Shown here piece after piece: positions 38,433-46,834 of a stretch of DNA of 64,000 nt. The notes under the pieces are model-generated. The model saw only the letters and a list, made by a program, of their open reading frames with translations. It did no database searches and was not told the origin of the DNA. The translations under genes and the position numbers were made by a program. Source of the DNA: Streptomyces sp. SA15 (lineage in GTDB: Bacteria > Actinomycetota > Actinomycetes > Streptomycetales > Streptomycetaceae). How positions within the stretch are numbered: position 1 is the first letter of the stretch; each line of letters starts with the position of its first letter. The DNA lies in NCBI RefSeq assembly GCF_002291145.1, contig NZ_NTGE01000093.1:124001-188000 (forward strand), in the 5' to 3' direction.

Positions 38433-39020
38433 ATGGCCAAGACCAGTACGACGACCCAGGGGCTGCGTGCGGCGATCGAGCGCAGCGGCTACTACCCGGC
38501 CCTCGTGGCCGAGGCGGTGGAGGCCGCTGTGGGCGGCGAGCCCATCCAGTCGTACCTGGTCCATCAGGAGACGACGTTCGACCAGAACGAGGTGCGGCGG
38601 CATGTGACCGTCCTCGTCCTCACCGGCAACCGCTTCATCGTCAGCCACACCGACGAGCAGGCCGCCGACAGCACGTCCCCGACGCCGTACGCCACGACCT
38701 CCACGGAGTCGGTCAAACTCGGCCGGATCTCGTCGGTCGTGATCAGCCGCGTGGTCGCCAACCCGGAGCAGTACTCGCCGGGCACGCTGCCCCGCGAGGT
38801 CGTGCTGACCATCGGCTGGGGCGCCGTCTCCCGGATCGACCTGGAGCCCGCCGCCTGCGGCGACCCCAACTGCGAGGCCGACCACGGCTACACGGGCAAC
38901 TCGACGGCGGACGACCTGAGTCTGCGCGTGAGCGAGGCCGGGGACGGCCCGGAGACGGTGCGCCAGGCGCTCGCCTTCGCGCAGGCCATCTCCGAGGCGA
39001 CCGCGGACGTCACCCGCTGA
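38433..39020 (+). CDS. DUF5998 family protein
   Basis: 195 aa, beginning MAKTSTTTQGLRAAIERSGYYP. The core has FDQNEVRRHVTVLVLTGNRFIVSHTDEQ, then VKLGRISSVVISRVVANPEQY, and a Cys pair in ACGDPNCEADHGYTG. This matches the conserved actinobacterial DUF5998 family, function unknown, perhaps PH-like beta-sheet. Cytoplasmic; no signal. The stop overlaps the ATG of the next gene (TGATG), so the two are co-translated. Confidence 0.85.
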   Translation: MAKTSTTTQGLRAAIERSGYYPALVAEAVEAAVGGEPIQSYLVHQETTFDQNEVRRHVTVLVLTGNRFIVSHTDEQAADSTSPTPYATTSTESVKLGRISSVVISRVVANPEQYSPGTLPREVVLTIGWGAVSRIDLEPAACGDPNCEADHGYTGNSTADDLSLRVSEAGDGPETVRQALAFAQAISEATADVTR

Positions 39021-40222
39021 TGGCGCAGCCCGCCTCCGCCTGGGACGCCCACCCGGAACCGCTCGCCCTCGACTCCGCGCCCGTCCCCGCGTACGGCACC
39101 GGTTCCCTCGCCGACCTGCTGCCCACACTGGCCGCCGGCCTGGCCGTACCGGGCATGACCGCGGCGATCCCGGAGCTCACCGCCGCCGACCGGAACTGCG
39201 TGTTCCTGATCGACGGCCTCGGCTGGGAGCAGCTGCGGGCGCACCCGGACGAAGCCCCCTTCATGAACTCGCTCCTCGGCACCTCGCGCGGCGGCACCGG
39301 GCGTCCGATCACCGCCGGATTCCCGGCCACCACCGCGACCTCCCTCGCCTCCATCGGCACCGGTCTGCCCCCCGGCGCCCATGGCCTGCCCGGCTACACC
39401 GTGCGCAATCCGGACACCGGCGAGCTGATGAACCAGCTGCGCTGGCAGCCGTGGACCGCGCCGCACGTCTGGCAGCCGTACCCCACCGTCTTCCAACTGG
39501 CCGACCGGGCCGGTGTGCACGCCGCGCAGGTGTCGTCCCCCACCTTCGAGACCACCCCGCTGACCAAGGTCGCGCTCAGCGGCGGCACGTTCCACGGGCG
39601 GATGTCCGGCGAGGAGCGCATGGACCTCGCGGCCGAGCAACTGGCCGCCGGAGACCGCTCCCTGGTCTACACGTACTACGCCGAGGTCGACGGCGCCGGC
39701 CACCGCTTCGGCGTCGACTCCGACACCTGGCGCGGCCGCCTGATGCACGTCGACCGGCTGGTCCAGCGCCTGGCCGAGCAACTGCCCCCGCGCACCGCGC
39801 TCTATGTCACCGCCGACCACGGCATGATCGACGTGCCCTTCGACGAGCAGCACCGCATCGACTTCGACGCGGACTGGGAACTGCGCGCCGGGGTCGCCCT
39901 GCTGGGCGGCGAGGGCCGCGCCCGGCACGTCTACGCGGTGCCGGGCGCCGAGAGCGACGTGCTGACCTGCTGGCGCGAGGTCATCGGCGAGCAGTTCTGG
40001 GTGGCCTCGCGGGACGAGGCGGTCGCGGCCGGCTGGTTCGGGCGGCCCGACCAGGTCGAGCGGCGGGTGTACGACCGGATCGGCGACGTGGTCGCCGCCG
40101 CGCGCGACGACGTGCTCCTCATCGCCTCGGAGCGGGAGCCGAAGGAGTCGTCGATGGTCGGCAACCACGGTTCGATGACCCCCGCCGAGCAGCTCGTCCC
40201 GCTGCTCGAAGTACGCTCCTGA
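39020..40222 (+). CDS. alkaline phosphatase/phosphodiesterase superfamily protein
   Basis: 400 aa of the nucleotide-pyrophosphatase/phosphodiesterase type. The metal site is indicated by FLIDGLGWEQL, the nucleophile region ITAGFPATTATSLASIGTG (Thr in the PATTAT segment), YYAEVDGAGHRFG, and YVTADHGMIDV. No signal peptide is visible, so it is probably cytoplasmic. Substrate unknown. It is coupled to DUF5998, and the two are neighbours in other Streptomyces as far as I recall. Confidence 0.88.
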   Translation: MAQPASAWDAHPEPLALDSAPVPAYGTGSLADLLPTLAAGLAVPGMTAAIPELTAADRNCVFLIDGLGWEQLRAHPDEAPFMNSLLGTSRGGTGRPITAGFPATTATSLASIGTGLPPGAHGLPGYTVRNPDTGELMNQLRWQPWTAPHVWQPYPTVFQLADRAGVHAAQVSSPTFETTPLTKVALSGGTFHGRMSGEERMDLAAEQLAAGDRSLVYTYYAEVDGAGHRFGVDSDTWRGRLMHVDRLVQRLAEQLPPRTALYVTADHGMIDVPFDEQHRIDFDADWELRAGVALLGGEGRARHVYAVPGAESDVLTCWREVIGEQFWVASRDEAVAAGWFGRPDQVERRVYDRIGDVVAAARDDVLLIASEREPKESSMVGNHGSMTPAEQLVPLLEVRS

Positions 40223-40273
40223 CGTCCGCCGGCCACCATCCGCCACCGAAGACCGCAAGGTGCTCAACCCGCC

Positions 40274-40503
40274 ATGCCCGAGCTGGTGTTCTTCTGCAAG
40301 TGGAGGCGATGTGCTGGTGCGGGGCGCGCGCCGCGCACAACGCCCGCACGCTGGGCGGCGAGATGGTGGTGGAGGGCGAGCAGGTCGTCGTCGGAGATGT
40401 GAACCGCCCGGCCGCGGAGGTCGGTTACGAGGTGCTGTGCCGACGCCACCACCGCCGCCGGATGACCAGCGCGTCGGTGAGCATCGCAGGCCAGCTGCCT
40501 TGA
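40274..40503 (+). pseudogene. tdk: thymidine kinase gene with large internal deletion
   Basis: The ATG at 40274 starts MPELVFF, the N-terminus of Streptomyces thymidine kinase. Directly after it, in a different frame, comes LQVEAMCWCGARAAHNARTLGGEMVVEG...VGYEVLCRRHHRRRMT, the C-terminal zinc-binding part of the same enzyme, ending at TGA 40503. About 140 residues in between, including the Walker A (normally GTMDCGKST) and the catalytic site, are missing, and the junction shifts the frame. The intact enzyme is ~216 aa. The strain should lack thymidine salvage by this gene. Confidence 0.85.
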
Positions 40504-40552
40504 CCTGCGGCGTTGTTCACACGGTTGATCCGTGGCTGACCGCCGGCCAGGA

Positions 40553-41356
40553 TCAGCGCGGCCGCCGCAGCAGCGAGAACCGCGCGCCCTCCGGGTCCGC
40601 CACCATCGCCACCCGGCCGTGGGCGCTGTCCCGGGGCTGTTTGAGGACGTGGCCGCCCAGGTCCGCCACGTGGGCCGCCGCCTCGTCCGTGTCGGCCACT
40701 TCGAAGTACGTCACCCAGTGCGGCCCCCGGTCGCGGGGCACGGCGCCTCCCACGCCGTGGATGCCGGCGACGGGGCGGCCGCCGATGTGCAGGGTCACGT
40801 AATCCAAGTCGGTGGACACCACCGGCTCCTCCTCGTGACCGAACACCGTCTCGTAGAACTTGGCGACGCTCACGGACTCGAAGGTCAGCAACTCGTGCCA
40901 GGCCGGCGTCCCGGGCACCCCGCCGATGGACGTGCCGAGGTGCGCCGCCGCCTGCCACACCCCGAAGACGGCGCCCGACGGATCGGAGCCGATCATCAGG
41001 CGTCCGGCCTCCCCCGCGTCCAGCGGGCCCACCCCGACCGTGCCGCCGCACAGCCGTACCGTTTCAGCCGTCAAATCCACGTCGTCCGAGGCGAGGTAGG
41101 GCGTCCAGGCGAGGGGAAGGTGGCGGTCGGGCGGCAGTTGGCCGATTCCGGCCACCTCGTGTCCGTCGAGCAGGGCCCGGACGTAGGGGCCGAGTTGCTG
41201 GTGGCCCGGCCGGAACTCCCAGCCGAACAGCGATCCGTAGAACTCCTGGGTCGCGGCCATCCCGTGCACCATCAGACTCACCCAGCAGGGCGTGCCGGGC
41301 ACGTGCCGAGCGTGCGTCTCGCCGTTCGGGCCGGCCGACCCCCTTGGCTCGGTCAT
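40553..41356 (-). CDS. VOC (glyoxalase/bleomycin-resistance) family protein, two domains
   Basis: 267 aa with two tandem VOC domains. The first starts CWVSLMVHGMAATQEFYGSLFGWEF, the second AWHELLTFESVSVAKFYETVFGHEE; both end with a PxGAxFxxx segment (PSGAVFGVWQ and PEGARFSLLR). Such proteins bind metal and small ligands; the substrate cannot be told. The ATG at 41356 is preceded by GAGGAGAGAG. The frame continues open far upstream through sepH on the same strand, but that is only GC-rich shadow reading. Confidence 0.88.
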   Translation of the reverse strand: MTEPRGSAGPNGETHARHVPGTPCWVSLMVHGMAATQEFYGSLFGWEFRPGHQQLGPYVRALLDGHEVAGIGQLPPDRHLPLAWTPYLASDDVDLTAETVRLCGGTVGVGPLDAGEAGRLMIGSDPSGAVFGVWQAAAHLGTSIGGVPGTPAWHELLTFESVSVAKFYETVFGHEEEPVVSTDLDYVTLHIGGRPVAGIHGVGGAVPRDRGPHWVTYFEVADTDEAAAHVADLGGHVLKQPRDSAHGRVAMVADPEGARFSLLRRPR

Positions 41357-41662
41357 CGTCACTCTCTCCTCGGCCCCTCGCGGTGGCCATGTCGCTTCCG
41401 CTCCGACGGAACCCCGTGCCGATGCTCGCACCCCCGCGCGCCCCGGGCGCGTCGCCGGGCCGTGGCCCGTGCCCGTGCCCGTGCCCGTGCCCGGAGAATG
41501 CCCGCTGTCCGCGTTCCCGACCGTGTCCGGGTGATGGCCTACAGGTGTCGATCGGCTGTACAGCATGTGCCCGATCCAGTACGCCTCGTGATCGGGCCTG
41601 CCCGGCGGGCAGAGTAGCCGGACATGGGCGAAGGGGCCACCCCGTGCGCGAGGATGGTGGCC

Positions 41663-42514
41663 ATGAACGCCATCATCTTCGCATCCGAACTCGCCGGCCA
41701 CCTGGCGGGCCAGAACCCGCCGGTCCTGCTCGACGTCCGCTGGCAGCTGAGCGTCGCCAAGGCGGCCGGGGAGCCGTCGTTCGACGGCCGTGCCGAGTAC
41801 GCGGCCGGGCACATTCCCGGCGCCGTCTTCGTCGACCTGGACAGGGAGCTCGCCGCGACGCCCGGCACCGGCGGTCGGCACCCGCTGCCCGACCTCGCGG
41901 AGTTCGGCGCCGCCATGCGCCGCGCGGGCGTCTCGTCCGGGACGCCGGTGGTCGTGTACGACGGCGGGCAGGGCTGGGCGGCTGCCCGCGCCTGGTGGCT
42001 GTTGCGCTGGACGGGTCACCCGGACGTGCGGGTCCTCGACGGCGGGTTGCCGGCGTGGCAGGGGGAGCTGTCGACGGAGGTGCCCGAGCCGGCCGAGGGC
42101 GACTTCCAGCCGGTGCCGGGCGCGACCGGGCTGCTGGACGCGGACGAGGCCGCTGCGCTGGCGCGTTCCGGGGTGCTGTTGGACGCGCGGGCGGGAGAGC
42201 GGTACCGGGGCGAGGTGGAGCCGATCGATCCGGTCGGCGGGCACATCCCCGGGGCCGTGTCCGCGCCCACGAACGAGAACGTGGGGGCGGACGGACGCTT
42301 CCTGCCCGCGGAGGAGTTGGGCGCCCGGTTCAAGGCACTGGGCGTGTCCGACGGCTCGGAGGTCGGGGTGTACTGCGGCTCGGGCGTCTCGGCCGCCCAT
42401 GAGGTGCTGGCGCTGGCGGTCGCGGGAATCCCGGCGGCGCTGTACGTCGGCTCCTGGTCGGAGTGGTCCTCGGATCCGTCGCGGCCGGTCGCCGTGGGGC
42501 CCGACCCTCAGTAG
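41663..42514 (+). CDS. thiosulfate/3-mercaptopyruvate sulfurtransferase (tandem rhodanese)
   Basis: 283 aa, two rhodanese domains. The N-terminal domain is inactive (VVYDGGQGWAAARAWW, Asp in place of the Cys); the C-terminal domain carries the catalytic Cys238 in VYCGSGVSA. Domain starts VLLDVRWQL and VLLDARAGERYRGE are typical. It transfers a sulfane sulfur to cyanide or thiols in the cytoplasm. I use the ATG at 41663; another ATG lies 9 nt upstream. A GTGCCC hexanucleotide run lies ~170 nt upstream (41468-41492). Confidence 0.9.
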   Translation: MNAIIFASELAGHLAGQNPPVLLDVRWQLSVAKAAGEPSFDGRAEYAAGHIPGAVFVDLDRELAATPGTGGRHPLPDLAEFGAAMRRAGVSSGTPVVVYDGGQGWAAARAWWLLRWTGHPDVRVLDGGLPAWQGELSTEVPEPAEGDFQPVPGATGLLDADEAAALARSGVLLDARAGERYRGEVEPIDPVGGHIPGAVSAPTNENVGADGRFLPAEELGARFKALGVSDGSEVGVYCGSGVSAAHEVLALAVAGIPAALYVGSWSEWSSDPSRPVAVGPDPQ

Positions 42515-42552
42515 GCACAGGCCGTGGCGTCCGACGCCCAGTAGGCGCACAC

Positions 42553-42590
42553 CTGGAGGGGCCCGCACCGACCGGCGCGGGCCCCTCCAG
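42553..42590. terminator. terminator between the sulfurtransferase and sepH genes
   Basis: A perfect 14-bp stem, CTGGAGGGGCCCGC with GCGGGCCCCTCCAG, around a 10-nt loop. Confidence 0.85.
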
Positions 42591-42592
42591 AC

Positions 42593-42647
42593 GTCGTACG
42601 ACTGATCCGGTGTCGTACGACTGATCCCGATGTCGCACGACCGACCG
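42593..42647. repeat. three tandem copies of a palindromic ~19-bp unit
   Basis: GTCGTACGACTGATCC occurs at 42593 and 42612, and GTCGCACGACCGACCG at 42632. Each begins with the palindrome GTCGTACGAC or a one-base variant. The array fills the gap between the terminator and the sepH stop codon. Confidence 0.7.
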
Positions 42648-42657
42648 CTGCTGCTTC

Positions 42658-43704
42658 CTACTCCTGCTTCTTGCGCCGTGTGCCGAACACGATCTCGTCC
42701 CAGCTCGGGACGGCCGCTCGGCGGCCCGGGCGGACGCCGTCCGCCTCCGCCTGGCGGTCGGTGGCGCCGATCAGGCGGTCGCGGTGGCTGGTGACGGAAC
42801 GGGGCATGAGGACGTCCGCGTAGGCGGAACCGGCCGAGGCCGCGGGGGCCGGTGGCTCCTCCTCCTCGGGTTCCGGGGCGGAGGGCTCCTCCACCTCGGG
42901 TTCCTCCACCGGGCGTTCCGGGACCACCAGGTCGCCCCGGAAGCTGGGCACCGCCTCCAGCAGGCTGGTCAGCGAGTCCCGCTCGCCCGCGCTCTCCTCG
43001 GCGGGCTCGTCGAGCGAGGGCGGCAGGCTCGGCCGCTCCCGGTCGAGGGCGCGGTCCAGCGGACGGTCGCGCGGCAGCCGTGCGATGCGCGGTACGAAGG
43101 GAAAGCTGGGCTCCGGGCTGGCGGCGAGGTCGTCGGACTCGCCGATCAGCGAGCGCGCCTCCTCGTCGACGGCCTGGACGAGCCGCCTGGGCGGGTCGTA
43201 CGTCCAGCTCGCCGAGTGGGGTTCGCCCGCGACCCGGTAGACCAGCAGGACTTCCCACGTGCCGTCGTCGCGGCGCCACGAGTCCCACTGGACGGTGTCC
43301 TTCTCGGCGCCGCGCAGCAGCAGTCGCTCCTGGACGGCCTCGCCGAGCTGGGGTCCGGCGGCGTTCTCGCCGGGACGGCGGACGGGGGTCTTCCTGGCCC
43401 GCTCGGCCATGAAGGCGCGCTCCGCGAGCACAGGGCCCTCGAAGCGCCGTACGCGATCGACGGGGATCCCGGCCATCTGCGCGACCTCTTCCGCGGTCGC
43501 GCCTGCTCGTATACGCGCCTGGATGTCTCGGGGGCGGAGATGGCTCTCCACCTCGATCTCGATCTGGCCGAGGCGGGGACGGTCGCCGCGCACGGCGGCG
43601 CGCAGGCGTTCGTCGATGGGAAGCGTGTACTCCGTAGAGTCGGCAGCCTTCAGCACCAGCCGTGTGCCGTCATTGGAGACGGCCACGACACGCAGTTCGG
43701 GCAT
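42658..43704 (-). CDS. sepH: cell-division regulator SepH (DUF3071 domain)
   Basis: 348 aa. The N-terminal DUF3071 domain starts MPELRVVAVSNDGTRLVL and holds a helix-turn-helix (GATAEEVAQMAGIPVDRVRRFEGPVLAERAFMAERA). The middle is acidic and Pro-rich, and the C-terminus has the conserved WDEIVFGTRRKKQE. SepH binds and stimulates FtsZ assembly during Streptomyces division. The ATG at 43704 is behind GGGAGG; 29 extra residues in the open frame are discarded. Confidence 0.92.
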   Translation of the reverse strand: MPELRVVAVSNDGTRLVLKAADSTEYTLPIDERLRAAVRGDRPRLGQIEIEVESHLRPRDIQARIRAGATAEEVAQMAGIPVDRVRRFEGPVLAERAFMAERARKTPVRRPGENAAGPQLGEAVQERLLLRGAEKDTVQWDSWRRDDGTWEVLLVYRVAGEPHSASWTYDPPRRLVQAVDEEARSLIGESDDLAASPEPSFPFVPRIARLPRDRPLDRALDRERPSLPPSLDEPAEESAGERDSLTSLLEAVPSFRGDLVVPERPVEEPEVEEPSAPEPEEEEPPAPAASAGSAYADVLMPRSVTSHRDRLIGATDRQAEADGVRPGRRAAVPSWDEIVFGTRRKKQE

Positions 43705-44166
43705 GGGGACCTCCCGGGTGGTGCCTGCCGACGTCACGTGCGTCGCTGCTTCCGCTAGTCGAGTGTGGCCTGCCCGGGTGCAGCCTGCCACAACCTTGCC
43801 GAGTTGCCCGGCGTGTCGGGCACTGGCCCTGGAACGCCGTTATGGCACGGTTACCTATTCGCAACGCTAAGTGACCAACTCCGTCACCCTGTGCAACTAG
43901 CCCCCTCATGGCGGTCCTTGAAGGCCACGGACGCCCTGGCGGGAGACCGGACCCAGGGCTCGCAACAGTACTCCATTTGGGCCACGTGCGTGGATTGGCA
44001 CGCCGCCCAACTTCTGGCAAGGGATGGCGCCCGGCCGTCGTGGCACGGTTTTCCGGATCTTGAACGTGGCGTACTTCACGCAATCGCCAGAAACGGAACT
44101 AATGGCTTCGGCCGTACGTCGCCTTCCGCGCGGTTGGTTGACCAAGTCCGTCCCCCAGCGCGTCCG
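43705..44166. other. intergenic region upstream of sepH
   Basis: 462 nt without a supported gene. The part near 43850-43900 is AT-richer and probably carries the sepH promoter. A 12-bp palindrome TTGGT-TG-ACCAA lies at 44134-44145, close to the end of the oxidase gene. Confidence 0.45.
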
Positions 44167-45486
44167 CTACGCCCCCAACACCCGCCGCAAGTAGTCGTTG
44201 TGGAACCGGCGATCGGGATCCAGCCGGTCCCGCAACGCCGTGAACTCGCCGAAGCGCGGGTACACCTGGGCGAAGTACTCGGCGTCCCGTGTGTGCACCT
44301 TGCCCCAGTGCGGCCGGCCCTCGTGCGCGGTGAAGATCCGCTCGGCGGCGGTGAAGTACGCCTGGTAGGGCGCCCCCTTGGCCATGTGGACGGCGATGTA
44401 CGCACTGTCGCGGCCCGAAGCGGTGGACAGCGTGATGTCGTCGGCCGGGGCGGTGCGTACCTCGACCGGGAAGCTGACCCGGAGGGCGGAACGGTCGACC
44501 GTCGCCTTGAGTTCGCGCAGCGTGTCGGCCAGGGCCGCGCGCGGGACGGCGTACTCCATCTCCACGAAACGCACCCGGCGCGGCGACGTGAAGACCTTGT
44601 AGGGAATGTCGGTGTAGGCCCGCGCGGACAGCGCCTTGCTGGAGATCTGCGCGATCGCCGGCACCGTGGCGGGCACCGCGCGGCCGACCCACTGGGCCAC
44701 CTGGAAGACGCCGTTGGAGAGGAACTCGTCCTCGAACCAGCCCGCGAGCTGCCCCACCGGCTGCTCCGGGCCCGCGCTGCGGTTGTTGCGCTTGGTGTTG
44801 GTGCTGCCGGTGTGTGGAAACCAGTAGAACTCGAAGTGCTCGTTCTCGGCCCACAGTTGGTCGAACTCGGCCACGACCTTGTCGAAGGGCATCGGCTCCT
44901 CGCGCGCCGTGAGCAGGAAGATGGGCTCGACGGCGAAGGTGATCGCGGTGACTATCCCGAGGGCGCCCAGGCCTATTCGGGCCGCCGCGAAGACTTCTGG
45001 ATTCTCCTTCTCCGAGCAGGTGAGCACCGAGCCGTCGGCCGTGACCAGCTCAAGCCCCTTGATCTGCGCGGCGATCGAGCCCGACTCGCGGCCGGTGCCG
45101 TGCGTACCGGTGCTGGTCGCCCCGGAGACCGTCTGCTCCATGATGTCGCCCATGTTGGTGAGCGACAGACCCTCGCGAGCCAGGGCCATGTTGAGCCTCT
45201 TGAGCGGAGTGCCGGCCTCGACCGTGACCGTGCCGGCCTCGCGATCAATGCCGCGGATGCCGGTCAGGAGTTGAGGGCGGATCAACACACCGTCCGTGGC
45301 GGCGATGGAGGTGAAGGAGTGCCCGGAGCCGACGGCCTTCACCTTCAGGCCGTCCTCGGCGGCCTTGCGCACCGCGTCGGAGAGTTCCTCGACGGAGGCG
45401 GGAGCGACCTCCCGCGCGGGTCGCGCGGCGACATTGCCTCCCCAGTTACGCCATGTGCCGTTCTTCCCGCTCGCTGTGCTGCTCAA
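44167..45486 (-). CDS. D-arabinono-1,4-lactone oxidase family FAD enzyme
   Basis: 439 aa. N-terminal FAD-binding PCMH-type domain with VGSGHSFTSIAATDG; His56 corresponds to the residue that carries FAD covalently in aldonolactone oxidases. GATSTGTHGTG and LGALGIVTAITFAVEP complete the FAD site. The C-terminal ALO domain ends in HWGKVHTRDAEYFAQVYPRFGEFTALRDRLDPDRRFHNDYL. It should oxidise a sugar lactone or polyol using oxygen. I start at TTG 45486 behind GGAGGGA; it overlaps the end of the MFS gene by 41 nt, so the two are probably one operon. Confidence 0.88.
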   Translation of the reverse strand: MSSTASGKNGTWRNWGGNVAARPAREVAPASVEELSDAVRKAAEDGLKVKAVGSGHSFTSIAATDGVLIRPQLLTGIRGIDREAGTVTVEAGTPLKRLNMALAREGLSLTNMGDIMEQTVSGATSTGTHGTGRESGSIAAQIKGLELVTADGSVLTCSEKENPEVFAAARIGLGALGIVTAITFAVEPIFLLTAREEPMPFDKVVAEFDQLWAENEHFEFYWFPHTGSTNTKRNNRSAGPEQPVGQLAGWFEDEFLSNGVFQVAQWVGRAVPATVPAIAQISSKALSARAYTDIPYKVFTSPRRVRFVEMEYAVPRAALADTLRELKATVDRSALRVSFPVEVRTAPADDITLSTASGRDSAYIAVHMAKGAPYQAYFTAAERIFTAHEGRPHWGKVHTRDAEYFAQVYPRFGEFTALRDRLDPDRRFHNDYLRRVLGA

Positions 45487-46684
45487 CGGTCCCTCCCCGA
45501 CGCGGAGCCGGCCTGCTGAGCCGGCGGTACCCGAGGAAACCGACCGCGACCGCGACGGCTCCGGACACCGCCGGAACCCCGTACCCGGCCCGCGCACCGG
45601 CGGCGTCGATCACCCAGCCGGCCACGGAGGAGCCGAGCGCGACCCCGACCGCGAGCCCGGTGCTCACCCAGGTCATGCCCTCGGTCAGTTGCGCGCGTGG
45701 TACGTGCTGCTCGATGAGGGACATCGTCGTGATCATCGTGGGAGCGATGGACAAGCCCGCAACGAACAGCGCCACGGCCAGAAGCGGCAAGTTTCCGACC
45801 AGTAGGAGGGGGATCATACTCACGGCCATCGCGCAGACGCCCAGCAGCCAGCGAGGTTCGGGCGCTCCCTTGAAGCGCAGCAGCCCGAACACGATCCCGG
45901 CGACGCAGGAGCCCGCCGCGTACAGCGCGAGGACGACGCTCGCGGCGCCCTTGTGCCCCTGCTCGTCGGCGAAGGCCACGGTGACCACGTCGACGGCTCC
46001 GAAGATCGCGCCGGTCGCCACGAAGGTGGCCACCAGGACCTGCAGGCCCGGGGCGCGCAGGGCCGTGCCGGAGCCGCGGTGCTCGCGCGGATGCGGGGCG
46101 GGCTCGGTGGCGCGCTGCGCGGTCAGCCAGAAGACGCCGACCGCCAGGAAGCAGGCGGCGAGCAGCGGGCCGGCCTCCGAGAACCAGGCCGTGGACAGCC
46201 CGATGGAGATGATCGGCCCGAAGATGAAGCACACCTCGTCGATCACGGACTCGAAGGAGTACGCCGTGTGCAGTTGCGGAGTGCCCCGGTAGAGCGCCGC
46301 CCAGCGGGCCCGGATCATCGCGCCGACGCTGGGCACGCAGCCGATGCCGACGCAGGCCACGTACAGCGTCCAGTCCGGCCAGCCGTAGTGCGCGGCGAAC
46401 AGCAGCACCGCCGCCGCGACGAGCGAGATCAGCGTCGCCGGACGCAGCACCCGCCGCTGCCCGTACTGGTCCACCAGACGCGACACCTGCGGACCCGCCA
46501 CCGCGGCGGCGAGCGCGATGGTGGCCGACAGGGCACCTGCCAGGCCGTACTGCCCGGTCAGCTGGGAGACCATGGTCACCACGCCGATGCCCATCATCGA
46601 CAGCGGCATCCGGCCGAGGAGGCCCGCGGCGGAGAAGCCCTTGGAGCCGGGGGCGGCGAACAGGGCGAGGTAGGGGCTGGGCAA
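45446..46684 (-). CDS. MFS transporter
   Basis: 412 aa with about 12 membrane helices; the A-like motif between helices 2 and 3 reads GPQVSRLVDQYGQRRVLRP. It begins MPSPYLALFAAPGSKGFSAAGLLGRMPLSM, typical of small actinobacterial exporters. The substrate is unknown; coupling to the lactone oxidase is suggestive of a shared metabolite. TTG start with CGGAGA upstream. It diverges from hemH across a region with palindromes (46704-46753). Confidence 0.88.
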   Translation of the reverse strand: MPSPYLALFAAPGSKGFSAAGLLGRMPLSMMGIGVVTMVSQLTGQYGLAGALSATIALAAAVAGPQVSRLVDQYGQRRVLRPATLISLVAAAVLLFAAHYGWPDWTLYVACVGIGCVPSVGAMIRARWAALYRGTPQLHTAYSFESVIDEVCFIFGPIISIGLSTAWFSEAGPLLAACFLAVGVFWLTAQRATEPAPHPREHRGSGTALRAPGLQVLVATFVATGAIFGAVDVVTVAFADEQGHKGAASVVLALYAAGSCVAGIVFGLLRFKGAPEPRWLLGVCAMAVSMIPLLLVGNLPLLAVALFVAGLSIAPTMITTMSLIEQHVPRAQLTEGMTWVSTGLAVGVALGSSVAGWVIDAAGARAGYGVPAVSGAVAVAVGFLGYRRLSRPAPRRGGTVEQHSEREERHMA

Positions 46685-46703
46685 CGGGGTCTCCGGAATG
46701 GCT

Positions 46704-46753
46704 CAGTAAGGTGCGAACGCAGTCGATACAGCTTACTGATTAGGTGACCCTAA
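46704..46753. promoter_or_regulatory. divergent MFS/hemH control region with two inverted repeats
   Basis: CAGTAAG (46704-46710) and CTTACTG (46732-46738) form one inverted repeat with 21 nt between arms. Immediately next, TTAGG-TGAC-CCTAA (46740-46753) resembles the outer arms of an iron box. Both lie between the two start codons. Confidence 0.4.
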
Positions 46754-46834
46754 CGCACCCCTGCCGACGGGGCCGACCAGCAGTGGTCACCCCGCCGTTT
46801 CCGGGCTGTCAGTGCCGGGTGGCAGGATCGACCC

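Noticed and set aside
35339-38440. 1033-codon minus-strand frame opposite pat
   Set aside because: No domain features; mirror of the Pat reading frame.
39451-40503. 350-codon frame ending in a CWCGARAAHNART motif as one protein
   Set aside because: Its first two thirds are a shadow of the phosphodiesterase gene; only the last ~65 codons are genuine, as the C-terminus of the deleted thymidine kinase.
41357-43288. Upstream extension of the VOC frame through sepH territory
   Set aside because: The VOC family starts at the ATG at 41356 with its own ribosome-binding site; sepH occupies the region in another frame.
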